DNA of 64,000 nt, from contig OZ059895.1 in assembly GCA_964057225.1 (NCBI GenBank), forward strand, positions 5,084,001 through 5,148,000, written 5' to 3'. The position numbers were made by a program, and so were the translations under genes. A model generated the notes under the pieces. It made no database searches. It was not told the DNA's origin and saw nothing but the letters and a program-made list of their open reading frames with translations. Shown here one piece after another: positions 63,301 to 64,000 of this stretch. The number at the start of each line of letters is the position of its first letter. Position 1 is the stretch's first letter. Source of the stretch: Auanema rhodensis (taxonomy: Eukaryota > Nematoda > Chromadorea > Rhabditida > Rhabditidae).

Positions 63301-63918
63301 TTTCCAGATATTCGCTAGTATGTAGTTTCTGGACTATGGGTTTTAGCCAATTTTGTCGGTTTGGGGTAAAGAGAAGTAGATAGACATATGCGTATCTACC
63401 GTAGTGACTCTATGACGTGAACCTCCCGTTCGTCAGCAGACTTATATGCGTCTCAGGTGTGCCACATAGGATAATAACCATCCTTAATACGTCACTAAGC
63501 TCTGACCTCTAATCATACGTAGAATCTAAGAAGAGGGGCTAAAAAACATTCAGGCATAAGCTATATCGGCAGATGCGGCAGTTCATGACCTCCTGACCAA
63601 ACGTGGCAGCAATCGAGTAGGCAAAAAACAAATTCAGATTTAACAATGAGGATGGAGCGAGGTGGGGGGTTCGAATAGAAGAAGAGGGATACTCCTAAAT
63701 ATGTCTGGACCTTTCACACCTGCACAGACTATTGCTGCAACGATAGGTCATGTCAATTGGCCCAGGGTCGAATTGAAGATGTTCCACTCTTTCGTCTTTT
63801 CAGCTGTAGAGGAGAGATGAGTAGTATTACATATTAGTATTATAATTAGTAAATAAACAAAGAAAAAGTTAGTTGAAGGGATATAAAAACATTTTGTTAT
63901 TGAAAGAAGATAAATGAT

Positions 63919-63952
<34 letters not shown>

Positions 63953-64000
63953 TTACCATTTATATAAATATATATATATATTTTATCATAAATGAATGTT
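60347..64000. other. intergenic region to the window end
   Basis: No supported gene. Purine-rich low-complexity sequence occurs at 60.85-61.15 kb and 62.6-62.8 kb, with GA runs near 62.12 and 62.65 kb and a 10-G tract at 61344-61353. A more GC-rich segment at about 63.38-63.83 kb has overlapping short open frames on plus. The GC-richer patch at 60.94-61.02 kb is a candidate promoter for the chromodomain gene, 600 bases upstream of its start. Confidence 0.45.
63925..63952 (+). repeat. CT microsatellite
   Basis: 14 uninterrupted CT units near the right window edge. Confidence 0.95.

Noticed and set aside
1-64000. CRISPR arrays, bacterial operons, integrated viral genomes or intact transposons
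   Set aside because: No regularly spaced repeats, no transposase or reverse-transcriptase motifs and no long terminal inverted repeats were seen.

Overview
The window looks like nuclear DNA of a chromadorean nematode. It is AT-rich, its genes are cut by many small GT-AG introns (often 39-50 bases), and several starts sit a few bases after a strong TTTCAG-type acceptor, as expected for spliced-leader trans-splicing. The gene content agrees: a cuticle collagen, a six-cysteine C6-type secreted protein, and an UNC-11/AP180 protein. I cannot name the genus. Introns this short would fit the Tylenchina better than filarial worms, but that is an inference.

Layout. 0-5 kb: the edge of a minus-strand gene, then COMMD4 and ABHD2 on plus. 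7.7-17 kb: a minus-strand block with a C6-domain secreted protein, an unrecognised proline-rich protein and the histone H3K79 methyltransferase DOT1L. 17-23 kb: mostly AT-rich intergenic DNA with a possible 45-residue protein gene and a degenerate tRNA-like element. 23.3-26.3 kb: a PDZ-domain protein on plus, converging on a minus-strand cuticle collagen (26.4-27.8 kb). 28.8-41.8 kb: six plus-strand genes in close succession (THAP-domain protein, microcephalin/MCPH1, kelch-repeat protein, HPS5, IER3IP1/Yos1, membrane-anchored YccV-domain protein), spaced about 140-600 bases apart, which suggests one or two operons. 44-50.3 kb: UNC-11/AP180 and ethylmalonyl-CoA decarboxylase (ECHDC1) on plus. 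51.1-57.1 kb: a very large minus-strand protein of about 1,550 residues that I do not recognise. 59-60.3 kb: a chromodomain protein on minus. 60.3-64 kb: intergenic, with simple repeats.

The genes do not form one pathway. Two loose themes recur. One is chromatin and genome maintenance: DOT1L, the chromodomain protein, MCPH1 and the THAP protein. The other is membrane traffic: HPS5 for lysosome-related organelles, IER3IP1 for ER-to-Golgi transport, UNC-11 for clathrin endocytosis, and COMMD4 for endosomal recycling.

Exon joins were worked out by eye from reading frame, splice signals and recalled family alignments. Starts, small exons and exact protein lengths are therefore provisional. I found no convincing new multi-gene system. 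The best unexplained items are the large orphan protein, the GC-rich small-protein candidate near 17.5 kb, the in-frame cassette exon inside the UNC-11 ANTH domain, and the RING-like end of HPS5.
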